From assembly GCF_029909975.1 (NCBI RefSeq), contig NZ_CP094516.1:7294501-7358500 (forward strand): DNA of 64,000 nt, read 5' to 3'. Of this stretch, positions 36,048 to 45,868 are shown one piece after another. How positions within the stretch are numbered: position 1 is the first letter of the stretch; each line of letters opens with the position of its first letter. The notes under the pieces were generated by a model that made no database searches, was not told the origin of the DNA, and was given only the letters and a program-made list of their open reading frames with translations. The translations under genes were made by a program, and so were the position numbers. The stretch is from Bradyrhizobium sp. ISRA430 (lineage in GTDB: Bacteria; Pseudomonadota; Alphaproteobacteria; Rhizobiales; Xanthobacteraceae).

Positions 36048-36839
36048 TCACCCCCAGGCGGTTGGATCAGACGTATCGGCTTTTGCGAAGATGCGCTCGG
36101 CGGTACGCAGATCTTCCGTATCATCGATTTCGTACCACCTGAGATCATCGCATCTCACGGCAGCAAGCTGCAGGCCTTGTGTTTCCACGAGATAGGAAAG
36201 AAGTTCCTCCGTGTAGGCCTGGGTAGCTCCGGCCTTGATCATATCGTCTAGGGCCGGAACGACCTCTGTCCGCAGAGTAGACGCAGACAGCCGCAACAGA
36301 TTCATCGTCTTGTAAAGAGGCGGGTCATCCGCGATGAGATTTATCGCTGTTTGTTTCAAACGAAATTCTGAAATGAAGCCAAGATCGGACAACAGGACCG
36401 CTGATCCCTGCATCAGCTCACCGAAGGGAGCGACAGCAGCCGCGTCGGACGCTTCGCTGGTGAGCAGCTGCCGCAATACATTTTCCTCGAAGAAGACGTC
36501 GCCCTCAAGAAGAAAGCAGTCTCCGGGAAGCAGAGCGTCTCGCGCCAGCCATAGCGAATAGGCGCTCCCAGTACGGTCGTAAACAGGGGATTCGACGTAT
36601 TTGATTGCAACACCGCCAAAGCGGCTGCCGCAGGCGTCTTGGATCGCCTCTTTGCGATAGCCGACAACAATCGTCGCCTGTTCCACGCCGACACGCCCTA
36701 GGTTATCTAGCGCGTTGTGCAGGATGGGAGTGCCATGGATTTGGACTAGCGGTTTCGGGTTTAGATCCGTTAGCGGCCGCAGTCGAGAGCCCACTCCAGC
36801 GGCGAGAATGAGAGCATGCTTGGGAGCATTCAGAGGCAT
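36048..36839 (-). CDS. Nucleotidyltransferase, phosphocholine/AEP cytidylyltransferase type
   Basis: A 263-residue NTP transferase. LILAAGVGSRLRPLTDLNPK and PLVQIHGTPILHNAL form the nucleotide-binding and catalytic loop. ATIVVGYRKEAIQDACGSRF, RTGSAYSLWLARDALLPGDC and LLEGDVFFEENVLRQLL follow, and the late RWYEIDDTEDLRTAERIF carries acidic metal ligands. Sugar-nucleotide, phosphocholine (LicC) and 2-aminoethylphosphonate (PntC) enzymes share this layout; the short size and the neighbouring PEP mutase favour the PntC-type reaction, making CMP-aminoethylphosphonate. ATG at 36839 is preferred because AGAAGG precedes it; in-frame starts lie at 36857 and 36914. It lies about 320 bases downstream of the PEP mutase on the same strand. 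Confidence 0.75.
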   Translation of the reverse strand: MPLNAPKHALILAAGVGSRLRPLTDLNPKPLVQIHGTPILHNALDNLGRVGVEQATIVVGYRKEAIQDACGSRFGGVAIKYVESPVYDRTGSAYSLWLARDALLPGDCFLLEGDVFFEENVLRQLLTSEASDAAAVAPFGELMQGSAVLLSDLGFISEFRLKQTAINLIADDPPLYKTMNLLRLSASTLRTEVVPALDDMIKAGATQAYTEELLSYLVETQGLQLAAVRCDDLRWYEIDDTEDLRTAERIFAKADTSDPTAWG

Positions 36840-37159
36840 TTCATTCGCCTTCTTCATCCCGCGTGTCGCTGCGCGAGCATTGTGAACGCCTCTGTTCAGC
36901 CTTACCTGCCGCACCTGTCAGACCACCCCAGAGCTTGAAGGAGGTAGGTGTGAATCGCCATTAACGCATACCTGCATCAGCCGTTGTGTGAGCTTCCTTA
37001 GGCAGCAGAGACAGATATTTGGCCACGTCCAGAGCTGTCGAGAATGTTAGGTCGCGGCCTGGCTGGGTGACACTGGAGCGAGACGGACGACGGCCGAGAG
37101 ACGCATCGGGTGGGTTTTGAACAAAGGAAGCTTTGGCTGGTAGACTCTGCCGCCATGAA

Positions 37160-38086
37160 CTAGCTGGGCTGCAGATATTGCTTTTCGGCCGTGGCAAGTT
37201 CGTCATACCTCAGGAGTTCGAATATCTCGCTAAGCGGTGCGATATGAGATTCAATGCCCGCAACGCTCTCTTGAGCTGCGATGCTATCGCAGACGCGCCG
37301 CATTGCAGCTGCCGCAGCTCGCATGGAGTGATTGGCCCAGACGACCGTGGAGATCCCCGCATCACGAAAGGTTGACACTGGCGTTCGATAGTACGTAGTC
37401 GGAACAATCACAACGGGTAGCCGGTTCCGCCACTCGCTGACAAACGAAAGCATTTCGTACGCGGTACTTTTTCGCGAGTGAATCAAGATTGCATCGGCGC
37501 CTGCCTCGGCATAGGCATGAGCACGCAAGATGGCTTCATTCAATCCATGTCCAGCGATCAGCGCTTCGATCCTGGCCACGAGAACAAGATTGTCGGCGAT
37601 TGCATCCTTTACAGCCCGCAGACGACCGGAGAATTCATCGATATCGGCGAGCGGATGCCGCTCACCAATGAGCGAGTTCAGCTTCGGGAAGCAGCTGTCC
37701 TCAAGCGAGACGCCCGCCGCGCCAGCCTGATGAAGTTTGCGTGCGAGGAGGCGAGCATTGTTGAAATTGCCGAAGCCCCCGTCACCGTCAACGAGCACAG
37801 GTAGCTCGGTTGAGTCCACTATGCGTTCGACGCTCTGGACGAGCTGGGTCCATGAAGCTTCGTTGGCATCGCGATAGCCGAGCGAACTGGCAATCGACAA
37901 GCCAGAGGCCCAGAGCCCCTTGAATCCCGAGCGCTGGGCGATCGTGGCAGACAGGCCATCATGCGCTTCCATCAGAAACGACAGATCATCATTCGAGCAC
38001 ACCTGGGCCCGAAGCATTTCGACAGGCGACTGGCGTGCGCATTGACGGCCTGCCATATGCCGAACGGCTTGTGGTTGATGCTGCAT
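37160..38086 (-). CDS. pepM: Phosphoenolpyruvate mutase
   Basis: A 308-residue PEP mutase, which converts phosphoenolpyruvate to phosphonopyruvate and so creates the carbon-phosphorus bond. Key features are HDGLSATIAQRSGFKGLWAS, GLSIASSLGYRDANEASWTQ (conserved Asp), PVLVDGDGGFGNFNNARLL (metal-site Asp pair), GVSLEDSCFPKLNSLI, VARIEALIAGHG (arginine) and AILIHSRKS. The signature usually written EDKxxxxxNS is EDSxxxxxNS here; the later Lys, Asn and Ser are kept. ATG at 38086 has AGGA upstream. Phosphonopyruvate decarboxylase and a transaminase, which normally pull the reaction forward, are not in the window. Confidence 0.85.
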   Translation of the reverse strand: MQHQPQAVRHMAGRQCARQSPVEMLRAQVCSNDDLSFLMEAHDGLSATIAQRSGFKGLWASGLSIASSLGYRDANEASWTQLVQSVERIVDSTELPVLVDGDGGFGNFNNARLLARKLHQAGAAGVSLEDSCFPKLNSLIGERHPLADIDEFSGRLRAVKDAIADNLVLVARIEALIAGHGLNEAILRAHAYAEAGADAILIHSRKSTAYEMLSFVSEWRNRLPVVIVPTTYYRTPVSTFRDAGISTVVWANHSMRAAAAAMRRVCDSIAAQESVAGIESHIAPLSEIFELLRYDELATAEKQYLQPS

Positions 38087-38347
38087 GCCCAAATCCTGGA
38101 AGCCGATCGTCGACTAGCGCCGACGTCACTGTTCATATCTTTTTGGGGGAATGCCGATCAATGACCAGCATTGGTAGTTTTTTGAGACGCGCAGATTTGC
38201 ATAATTGCGTAGGAGTGGCGCCGAACGCAAAGCTTTCGCTATGGGGTTGATTGGGAAAGAGGGGCCTTGGTTACAAATGGATGACCTGGGTTCGCGAGCC
38301 TGGTCCTATGGCCCCAGGAAGAATTCCTCACTCCTTGGCGGGGAGGA

Positions 38348-38812
38348 GTGCTTAGTGAAAGGGTGATATCCGCCTTACATAGAGTTGGACACAACATCGA
38401 CAGCCACGATTGTCGTAATGCTGATGTCGTATTTACGACACATGTCGCAAGCCCATCGACAGGGCTGCAGTGGGACGGCGGCCTCGCGCGAATATCGCGG
38501 CAATCGCCAAGAATTTGTCCTGCCTCGCCGATGCTTGCTGGCGCCGGAGTGGCATCGCATTTGCTGATCCCTCTCCTGTTCTCTCGAGTCCAGGAGAAAT
38601 TCATGGCGGATGAGAAAGAGGTTGTGCTGTCGGAACGGGAAAGACAGTGTTTGCGATGGGTCGAGGAGGGGAAGTCATCCTGGGCTATCGGTGTCATTCT
38701 GAAAGTGAGCGAGAACACCGTCAACTTTCATATCAAGAATGCGATGCGAAAGCTAGAAACGTCCAGTCGGACTCAGTGCGTCGTCAAGGCGCGGCGCGAG
38801 GGTCTTATTTAA
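38348..38812 (+). pseudogene. LuxR-type regulator, only C-terminal HTH retained
   Basis: The end of this frame is a clear LuxR helix-turn-helix: VVLSERERQCLRWVEEGKSS, then WAIGVILKVSENTVNFHIKN and AMRKLETSSRTQCVVKARRE. About 20 residues before it (VASHLLIPLLFSRVQEKF) look like the end of an autoinducer-binding domain. The rest of that domain is absent and the preceding translation is not protein-like. The typical protein is about 240 residues; here about 90 are recognisable. An ATG at 38603 could still give a 69-residue DNA-binding peptide. It is divergent from the PEP mutase gene. Confidence 0.7.
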
Positions 38813-39647
38813 GGTAACGGCCGCGGTTGCGCCGCCGCTCATGCAGATCTGGCCTGCTTCTATTTCGTCGCTGATCGTCACCGGGCGCCGTGGACCACCA
38901 GGGGAGGTGAGATCACGGGCTCATGACGCTCTTGCAAGCTCGACGGCCGCTCGTATCCCTATGTTCACCTTGTAATCGGTCCGTCCCCCTGCTGCGGACG
39001 CGGCGGTCGTATGCGTGTCGCAAATTGAAGAGAGGTGATCGTAGCGGCTGACGTACTGAAGTCGTGGTCGTCGGAAAGGCGGTGTAGACGGCCTGGGCCG
39101 GACACGAAGACAGCAATGATAGTCCGCGAACCCATTTCCAAAAGCGTGCTGTTGGTAGACGTTGCACCATATTCCAGCGCTCTGCGCTCAACCAAGCGCG
39201 GGCGATCCTTACGAAGCGTGGCTAACTTAAATGCAAAAAGTTGCGTTCTTCTGATGATATTGCGGATTCGAGATAAGCTGGACATGTTAGCGGCGGACGC
39301 GGCGATCCGGGCGTTTCTGAATCTCGGTGCGAATGAGATGGCCTTCAGCCCGCGAACGCATTCCACCTCAAATAGTCCGATGCAGATGAAACCGGCTGGT
39401 TCGTTGAATTGTACGCTATGATTACGTAATGAAACGCGTGCCAGATGGCATAGTCGATGGTGCGTGCTTCTCTCATCTTAGGTCGTCGCACGAAGCGAAA
39501 CACGACGGCTAATGTTCAGGTTTATAAAGATGTGACGCGACCTAATTGAAGGTTGCAGTGCGCACGCTCAAGAATATCGTTTGCGAGTGCCCGGCTCCGA
39601 CGGGTCGGCGGATGCAGAAGGGCAGTCAATCCTTCGTGTTCTGCAGT
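38813..39647. other. No gene recognised
   Basis: Frames of 90-130 codons are open on both strands (for example 38965-39366 on the minus strand) but none carries recognisable motifs or a convincing start. I see no repeat or RNA structure that stands out. Confidence 0.35.
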
Positions 39648-39887
39648 TCACGGCCTGGGAATTTCGAACTCGATCTCACGCGCCACTTCGATGATGTTCT
39701 CTGGATCGCCTCCGTTCTTGAACAGAGCGTATTTCAGAGCTTCAGCGCGGTCGATAAAAAGCCCGCCAAACGCGCCCCGCGTTTCGCGCGCAACCCAGTT
39801 GCCGGCCCGATTTTTGCCGACAAAAACAATCGCTCCAATATGGGTTGTTCCATATGAGTGTGAGCTGTCATCTGACCGAAGGAGCAT
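39648..39887 (-). CDS. Conserved small protein, 79 residues
   Basis: Encodes a compact protein reading THIGAIVFVGKNRAGNWVAR, then GGLFIDRAEALKYALFKNGG and IIEVAREIEFEIPRP. The pattern (a strand with GxxVFVGKNxxGxWV, then a helix RAEALxYA, then a terminal strand) resembles small rhizobial proteins related to DUF2188, which I recall as conserved hypotheticals of about 80 residues. The frame is undamaged in a region of decayed genes, which argues for function. No partner gene is adjacent. Role unknown. Confidence 0.55.
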   Translation of the reverse strand: MLLRSDDSSHSYGTTHIGAIVFVGKNRAGNWVARETRGAFGGLFIDRAEALKYALFKNGGDPENIIEVAREIEFEIPRP

Positions 39888-40590
39888 GGTGATTCAGGTC
39901 CTTGATTCCCATTCAAGTGACTGCGCTCCGCCGTTGCTCCGGCTCGCAATCGTAAAGCGACTGTCGATTTGTCGTGCTACTCACATCGCAGCATTCGAAA
40001 CCAGCATCAGCGACTTCAAAGTTCGGCTATTCGCCGCCAATCGGCTGTGGCCTCGGCTGGGCGGCAAATATTCCTCAACCTGGACGAATAGCTCAAATGG
40101 GAACGGAGTTCTCCTATCAGTTCTGAGAAGAGAGATGGGGTTCCGCGAGGATGCGCTGTTCGGGCGCGACAACTGCGAAAAGTACCGTGTGCGTCTTGCG
40201 GGGTGTCGCTGTTGATTTGGGGCCAGACGATGCGGTCGATGCTTAAGGGCTGTATGATGGCCGTCTATATCGTACCGGCGGAAGACCAGAGCGGGCGCTC
40301 GATGTTGGCGAGCAAGATCTGCGACATCCAGAGGATTGACTACTCCAGAAATCGTCAATGCGCGCTCGCGCCATTCAAATGGTGCCGATCAGGACGGTGA
40401 TCTCGCCACAGCGCCCGAGTCCTCCTAGGCGGAGGTCCATTGCGCGTCCCGGCTACGAGGGCAACGCTCTGCTTGCACTCATCAACTCAATGAAGCCAAA
40501 CGTCGTCTTGCCTTAATCCGGCATCTCGTTGACTCATCCGCCACGACTGCCTTGAACTCCTGGTTGGATGCAGCAATCCGACCATTTTGC
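39888..40590. other. No gene recognised upstream of tts-box-like element
   Basis: Only short frames without similarity. The region separates the small conserved protein from the promoter of the trehalose-6-phosphate synthase gene. Confidence 0.35.
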
Positions 40591-40597
40591 TCGACTG

Positions 40598-40615
40598 GTC
40601 AGCTTCCGGAAAGCT
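40598..40615 (+). promoter_or_regulatory. tts-box-like element (TtsI site)
   Basis: GTCAGCTTCCGGAAAGCT matches the core of the tts box, GTCAGCTTnTCGAAAGCT, with two mismatches in the central part. The element is on the same strand as the trehalose-6-phosphate synthase gene and ends 86 bases before its ATG, a normal distance. The tts box is bound by TtsI and precedes type III secretion genes and effector genes in rhizobia. Confidence 0.55.
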
Positions 40616-40701
40616 GGACCTGCCATCGTGGCGTAGTGGAGATATCTTGCGGCTGATCTGCGACTGCAACGAACGCAAACATCGTCGGAGGGAGTTACGA
40701 G

Positions 40702-42591
40702 ATGGTTCGGATCCATGAGGCGCCCGACACCGCAACGTTGGATTTCAGCAGTACATCAGGCTCGACCCAGCAAGATGAAACCTTAGGCCAAGCGGCCTTT
40801 GACCTGCACCTGCACGACATGCCGTTGGAGCAGGAGCAACAAGGAGCTGCAGGCCCTCCCGATGCTGTTGTTTCGGCCGACATGGAGGACCGCCTCGATA
40901 CGGCCAACCAGAAGCCCGAAATGAAGCTGGTTGTCATTTCAAACCGCGTTGCGCCGTTCGACCCCAATAAACCCCAGACCGGCGGGCTTGCGGCGGGCCT
41001 CGAGCCGGTCGTGGAACGTTCCGGTGCGGTCTGGATGGGCTCCTCGGAGAACCGCGGCGACGGGAGCGAGCAGCCGCTGCCGCTCGTGAAGACCGGTGCA
41101 GGCGATGTGGCGAGGCTCGATCTGCCGGAAGCGGACTATTCAGGCTATTATACAGGGTTTTCGAATTCGACGCTATGGCCAGCATTGCATTCTCTGCCCG
41201 ACCAGATGGCGGGCTCCACAGCCGATTATGACAGCTCGGGCTCCGATTATGACAGCTATCGAAAGATCAACGAGTTTATGGCGCGTGCGGCATTCGACTT
41301 GAGGGATAGGGACGCGTTCTGGGTGCATGATTATCATTTGCTTCCGCTCGGGGCCAATCTGCATAGCCTCGGCATCGAGCGGCCGACCGGCTTTTTCCTG
41401 CATACGCCATGGCCGGCGCCCGACATGATAGAGCGCGTACCCAACTATCGCGAACTGATGAAGTCGATGCTGGAGTACGATCTGCTCGGTTTTCAGACGA
41501 ACTGGGATTTGAACAATTTCCTGGCCTGCCTGCGGACCTATTTCGGGCTGGAGAGCAAGGATGGTGTCGTGACCACGCAGCGTGGCCAGACGCGACTTCA
41601 AAAATTCCCAATCGGTATCGATCCCAAGCAGTTCGCAGAGTATCTTGCGGCAGACCTTTCGCCCGCCGAGCAAGAAAAAGTCTCGTCACTATTGCAAAAC
41701 TTCGAGGGCGCCAAGTTTGCGATCGGCGTAGACCGGCTCGACTACACGAAAGGTATCGACAAGCGGGTCGAAGCATTCAACCACCTTTTAGCGGCCGAGC
41801 CGGCCAGCATCTCGCTGTTGCAGATCGCGCCGCCCTCACGCGCCGACGTCGACCAGTATCGGAAGTACAAGGAGCACGTGGAGAATGCGATCAGCCACGT
41901 CAATGCCGAGCATGGCACAGACGACTGGAGGCCAATCCACTACACGAATGACTCGTTCAGCCAGGCTGCGCTGGCGCGTCTTTACCGCGCGGCACATGTC
42001 GGTGTGGTTACGCCGCTGCGCGACGGGATGAATCTAGTATCGAAAGAATATGTTGCTGCACAGGACCCGGAGAATCCTGGCGTTCTGGTCTTATCGAAGT
42101 TTGCAGGTGCGGCTGAAGACTTCAACGACGACGAGGCGCTGCTGGTGGATCCAAACCACCCCGAAGAGATCGCAGACGCTATTAAGAAAGCGGCCAACAT
42201 GCCGCTTGAGGAGCGTGTCAAGCGCTGGCGATCGATGATGGATAAGATTGAATCCTACACCATCCACGACTGGTCGGCGGACTACCTCCGGGAGCTGGAC
42301 AAAAGCCGCGTCACGGTCCCGGCTGATCATATCCTCCTTCCCGGTTTCGGCTGGAGCAACGAGGCTCAAATGCCCCTATACCAGAACTATAACAAGGCCG
42401 TCACCGCCTATAACGAGATCGACCCAGCGGATGCCGCTTTCAGGGAGGCTGCCTATGCAGACGTGGAGTCGGCCTTTGAGGCTTTAGCGGCCCCACTGAA
42501 GCATACACAGGACAGACTCTGGGATCTGCCGGCGGCGACAGCTTCACGCGATGGTCGTCGCGGACAAGAGCGCGGTGCCCGCGAGGACTGA
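40702..42591 (+). CDS. Trehalose-6-phosphate synthase with extra ends, candidate effector
   Basis: A 629-residue protein whose core (about 75-525) is a GT20 trehalose-6-phosphate synthase: KLVVISNRVAPFDPNKPQTG, GGLAAGL, FWVHDYHLLPLGANL, GFFLHTPWPAPDMIERVP, VDRLDYTKGIDKRVEAFNHL and TPLRDGMNLVSKEYVAAQDP. The enzyme joins UDP-glucose and glucose-6-phosphate. OtsA proteins are usually 450-490 residues. Here there is an N-terminal 74-residue Ser/Thr/Gln-rich leader (SSTSGSTQQDETLGQ) with no Sec signal, and about 100 extra C-terminal residues. With the tts-box-like element upstream, this suggests a type III secreted enzyme altering plant trehalose-6-phosphate. No otsB is present. A 15-base duplication near 41222-41257 doubles DYDS. 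Confidence 0.85.
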   Translation: MVRIHEAPDTATLDFSSTSGSTQQDETLGQAAFDLHLHDMPLEQEQQGAAGPPDAVVSADMEDRLDTANQKPEMKLVVISNRVAPFDPNKPQTGGLAAGLEPVVERSGAVWMGSSENRGDGSEQPLPLVKTGAGDVARLDLPEADYSGYYTGFSNSTLWPALHSLPDQMAGSTADYDSSGSDYDSYRKINEFMARAAFDLRDRDAFWVHDYHLLPLGANLHSLGIERPTGFFLHTPWPAPDMIERVPNYRELMKSMLEYDLLGFQTNWDLNNFLACLRTYFGLESKDGVVTTQRGQTRLQKFPIGIDPKQFAEYLAADLSPAEQEKVSSLLQNFEGAKFAIGVDRLDYTKGIDKRVEAFNHLLAAEPASISLLQIAPPSRADVDQYRKYKEHVENAISHVNAEHGTDDWRPIHYTNDSFSQAALARLYRAAHVGVVTPLRDGMNLVSKEYVAAQDPENPGVLVLSKFAGAAEDFNDDEALLVDPNHPEEIADAIKKAANMPLEERVKRWRSMMDKIESYTIHDWSADYLRELDKSRVTVPADHILLPGFGWSNEAQMPLYQNYNKAVTAYNEIDPADAAFREAAYADVESAFEALAAPLKHTQDRLWDLPAATASRDGRRGQERGARED

Positions 42592-43748
42592 CCGGGCGAA
42601 AAGCATAGCACCGAGGATGACAGGCTTCTGTAGCAGGACAGAGGAGCAATCCAGGTCTTTGGCGCTGACGCGGTTCTTGCGGGCGGCGCAGGCGCGCATG
42701 AAATCAGGCATCATGCGAGTGGTCCATGACCAGAATAGGGCGATACAGTGAACTCATGCTCCATCTGTAAACGACGCTGATGCGAGTGGTGGCGGCGACA
42801 GCCGGCGGGCTGCTGCCCGTTGATCGCTCCGCCCCGGAAAACGGCGCTTGCTCTGGAGCCGCAACAGCAACGTTACGGAACAGTTCGCAGTGAGGGTTGC
42901 ACCAGCCTTGGACCGGCCCGGATGATCCGGCAGCAGCGGGCATTCTCGATCGAAATCTCGCCCTTGATCTCGTTTGTGTAATAGGGCGTCGTCCATGAGA
43001 CCACGGCTCGTGCGTCGGTCCCAACCCGGTGATCAGGATTGTTTAAGCTGGACCGTAGCTCCTCAATTGCTGCTGATGCCCAGCTTCATTTCGCCATTTT
43101 GTTGCGCAGAAGAACCGGATGCTTGTACCGGTTGTTGATTGTTGGCTCAATCTCAAAGACGTATTGCAACGTGGGCGGCTTCTTTGGCATTTTTACTCCC
43201 CCCTGTCGAGCGCAATCCTCTCGGCAATCAGTTAACGAACCGAGCTATCGGCGTGACTTCGTTTTCGCAAGGAAAAAGCTCCTTCAACTCGGCAATGCTT
43301 CCAGCTAACGGGTCGGAGATCGCCATGCATGCCACCCTTACGATGATGTCGATCTGGCTGCTGATCAATGCGCTGGTCTTTGCCCCGATGATGCCCGTCG
43401 ACAAGTCCGCCCGGTGACGCCGACAAGGAGGACCTCAGATGCGGAGGTAAGCAGCATGGCTGCATCCCGGTCTTGCCACTGAACATCCAAAACGCTGGTG
43501 CTGTCTTACAGGCCGTCCGCCGACACGCTGTGATGTCCGCTTGGCAACTAATGTCGGCAGCCGAACATGGTCGCGCAGCCCCGAACGGCTGAAACTTGCG
43601 ACTCTTCAGCCGGCACGCAGCTTGCAGTGAACGTGGCGCGACATAGCGCAAGCCGCGCTATGTCTTGCGCTTGCCTGCTTTCCGCCGCTTCTGCTTGACG
43701 CGCCGGGCCCCGCGAGCCTGGGCGCTCGACCTCAGCCGGAGCAAATCC
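42592..43748. other. Gene-poor stretch
   Basis: No intact gene supported. At 43324-43416 a 30-residue frame starting MHATLTMMSIWLLINALVFA could be a small membrane peptide or a remnant. A minus-strand frame near 42880-43000 (TNEIKGEISIENARCCR) looks like a short coding scrap but was not identified. Confidence 0.3.
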
Positions 43749-45868
43749 ATGAAGACATCACTCCTCTTCGCCACGCTGATGTCGATTGCCAGCTTCATCT
43801 CCACGACGCTTTCACAGGAGCGAACCGACGCGGCACTGACTGATGATCCATTCCGTTGGCTCGAGGAGATCGAAGGGCCAGCCGCAGTGGCTTGGGTTCG
43901 CGCCGAAAACGAGAAGACGCTCGGGGTGCTTCAGTCAGATCCTCGCTATCGTCACTTCTACGAACAGGCGCTCGCCATCCTGCAGAAGGATCGGATCGCA
44001 GATATTCCATTGGAAGGGCGCGGTTTGGAGCATTTCTGGCAAGACGAGAACCAGGTGCGCGGCGTCTGGCGGCGCACCACGCGTGAGAGCGATCGTAGCC
44101 AACTCCCAAAGTGGGAAACCATCCTCGACGTGGACGCCTTGGCCGTCGCCGAGAACAGAAATTGGGTCTTTCAAGGTGCGAGCTGCCTTCCGCCTGAAGA
44201 GCGCCTCTGCCTGATTAGTCTTTCCGATGGCGGCACGGATGCCGCGTCCATACGAGAGTTCGATCGCACCGCGAAGACCTTCGTTGCGGACGGCTTTTAT
44301 CTCCCAGAGGGCAAGCAGGACGTCAGCTGGGTCGATGGTGACACACTCCTTGTTGCACGGGACTGGGGCGAGGGGAGTTTGACGCAAGCGGGCTACCCCT
44401 TTGTGCTGAAAGAGCTCAAACGCGCTCAGCCGCTCAGTGAGGCTCGCGAGATCTTTCGTGGCGAGCCCACCGACGTTGGGACGTCCGCCTTCGTGCTTCG
44501 TGACAGCGAGGGTCATATTCATGCGACCGGCGCGGCCCGCGCAATCAGCTCTTTCGAGTCCGAGTATGTGGTCTTCCGCCCCGATGTTCTCGTCAAGCTC
44601 AATCTGCCGAAGAAGGCCGAGATCGCCACGCTCGCGTGCGGCCGCCTGCTTGTGAAACTTGACGAGGACTGGACGCCGTCCGAGGACAACCGCTTCACGG
44701 CGGGCTCGGTGATCTCGTATGACCTCGACGAATGGAAGCAGGATCCGCCGCGCGCCAAAGCCTCGCTTGTCTTTCAACCTGGGCCCGGCCAGGCCCTGAG
44801 CGAGTTAACCGCCACAAAGAATTTTTTGATCCTGACGATCCTTGAGAACGTTCAGAGCAAAGCGTTCGTTTATAAGTACGATCAGGGAGCTTGGTCCGCG
44901 ACGCCGATACCGCTGCCGGAACATACAGGTGTCAGCCTGTCAGCCACCTACGATAAAGCGGACCGGGTCATGTTTACCGTCTCGAGCTATCTTGGACCAA
45001 CGTCAGTCTGGTATTTTGATGCAGAAAGCAAAAGGCTTGAGGAATTGAAGAAGACACCGTCTGCCTTCGATGCGTCCAACCATGTCCTGGAGCAGCTCGA
45101 AGCCACTTCGCGTGATGGCACGTCAATTCCGTATTTTCTGGTGAGGCCCAAGAACGCAAGGTTTGACGGCGCAATTCCGACACTTCTCCATGGCTATGGC
45201 GGCTTCCAGACCCCGCTTCTGCCCTCTGATCTGGGGCCGGGGGGCGGCTCTGGCTCGAACAGGGCAATGCCTATGTCGTTGCGAACCTGCGCGGAGGCGG
45301 CGAATTTGGCCCACAATGGCATCAAGCCGCCCAGGGGGCAACGAAGCAGACGACATGGGATGATTTCATTGCCGTTGCCGAGGACCTGATCCGCCGCAAG
45401 ATCACGAGTTCACGCCGGCTTGGAGTAATTGGCGGCAGCCAGGGTGGCCTCCTCGTTGGCGCGGCAATCACCCAACGTCCCGAGCTCTTCAACGCGGCGA
45501 TCATCGAGGTGCCGCTGCTTGACATGCTTCGATACACCAAACTAGGCGCGGGCGCCTACTGGATCGGCGAGTACGGTGACCCCGCCATTGCCGAACAGCG
45601 TGCGTGGATCGAACGCTACTCGCCCTACCAGAAGCTGGTGGCGGGCAAGACCTATCCCGCTCCCTTAATTCTTACCTCCACCAAGGATGACCGCGTGCAT
45701 CCAGCGCACGGCCGCAAGGCTGCCGCGAAGCTCGCCGCGCTGGGCCAGCCTTACCTGTATTACGAGAACATCGACGGGGGACACAGCGCCGCGGCCAATC
45801 TCAGGGAACACGCGCGTCAACTGGCCCTTGAATACACCTATGCATCGAGGCGGCTTTGTTCCGAGTAA
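43749..45868 (+). pseudogene. S9 prolyl oligopeptidase, frameshifted
   Basis: Starts MKTSLLFATLMSIASFISTT with a Sec-type signal. The S9A propeller begins with DPFRWLEEIEGPAAVAWVRA and continues through LEGRGLEHFWQDENQVRGVW and ILDVDALAVAENRNWVFQGA. The alpha/beta-hydrolase domain starts LEATSRDGTSIPYFLVRPKN and HGYGGFQTPLL. At about 45240 one base is missing; the sense resumes as LEQGNAYVVANLRGGGEFGP in another frame. It then carries the nucleophile GGSQGGLLVGAAIT, STKDDRVHPAHGRK (Asp) and NIDGGHSAAANL (His), ending at 45868. A length of 2120 bases confirms the single lesion. Otherwise complete, so the damage may be recent. Confidence 0.88.

Noticed and set aside
38120..38165. Possible sigma-54 promoter upstream of pepM on the minus strand
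   Set aside because: GG-N10-GC spacing occurs, but the flanking bases do not fit TGGCAC-N5-TTGCW and no NifA site is present.
42704..43024. A 106-codon minus-strand frame
   Set aside because: Composition is not protein-like and no motif is recognisable; a different frame has only a short coding-like scrap.
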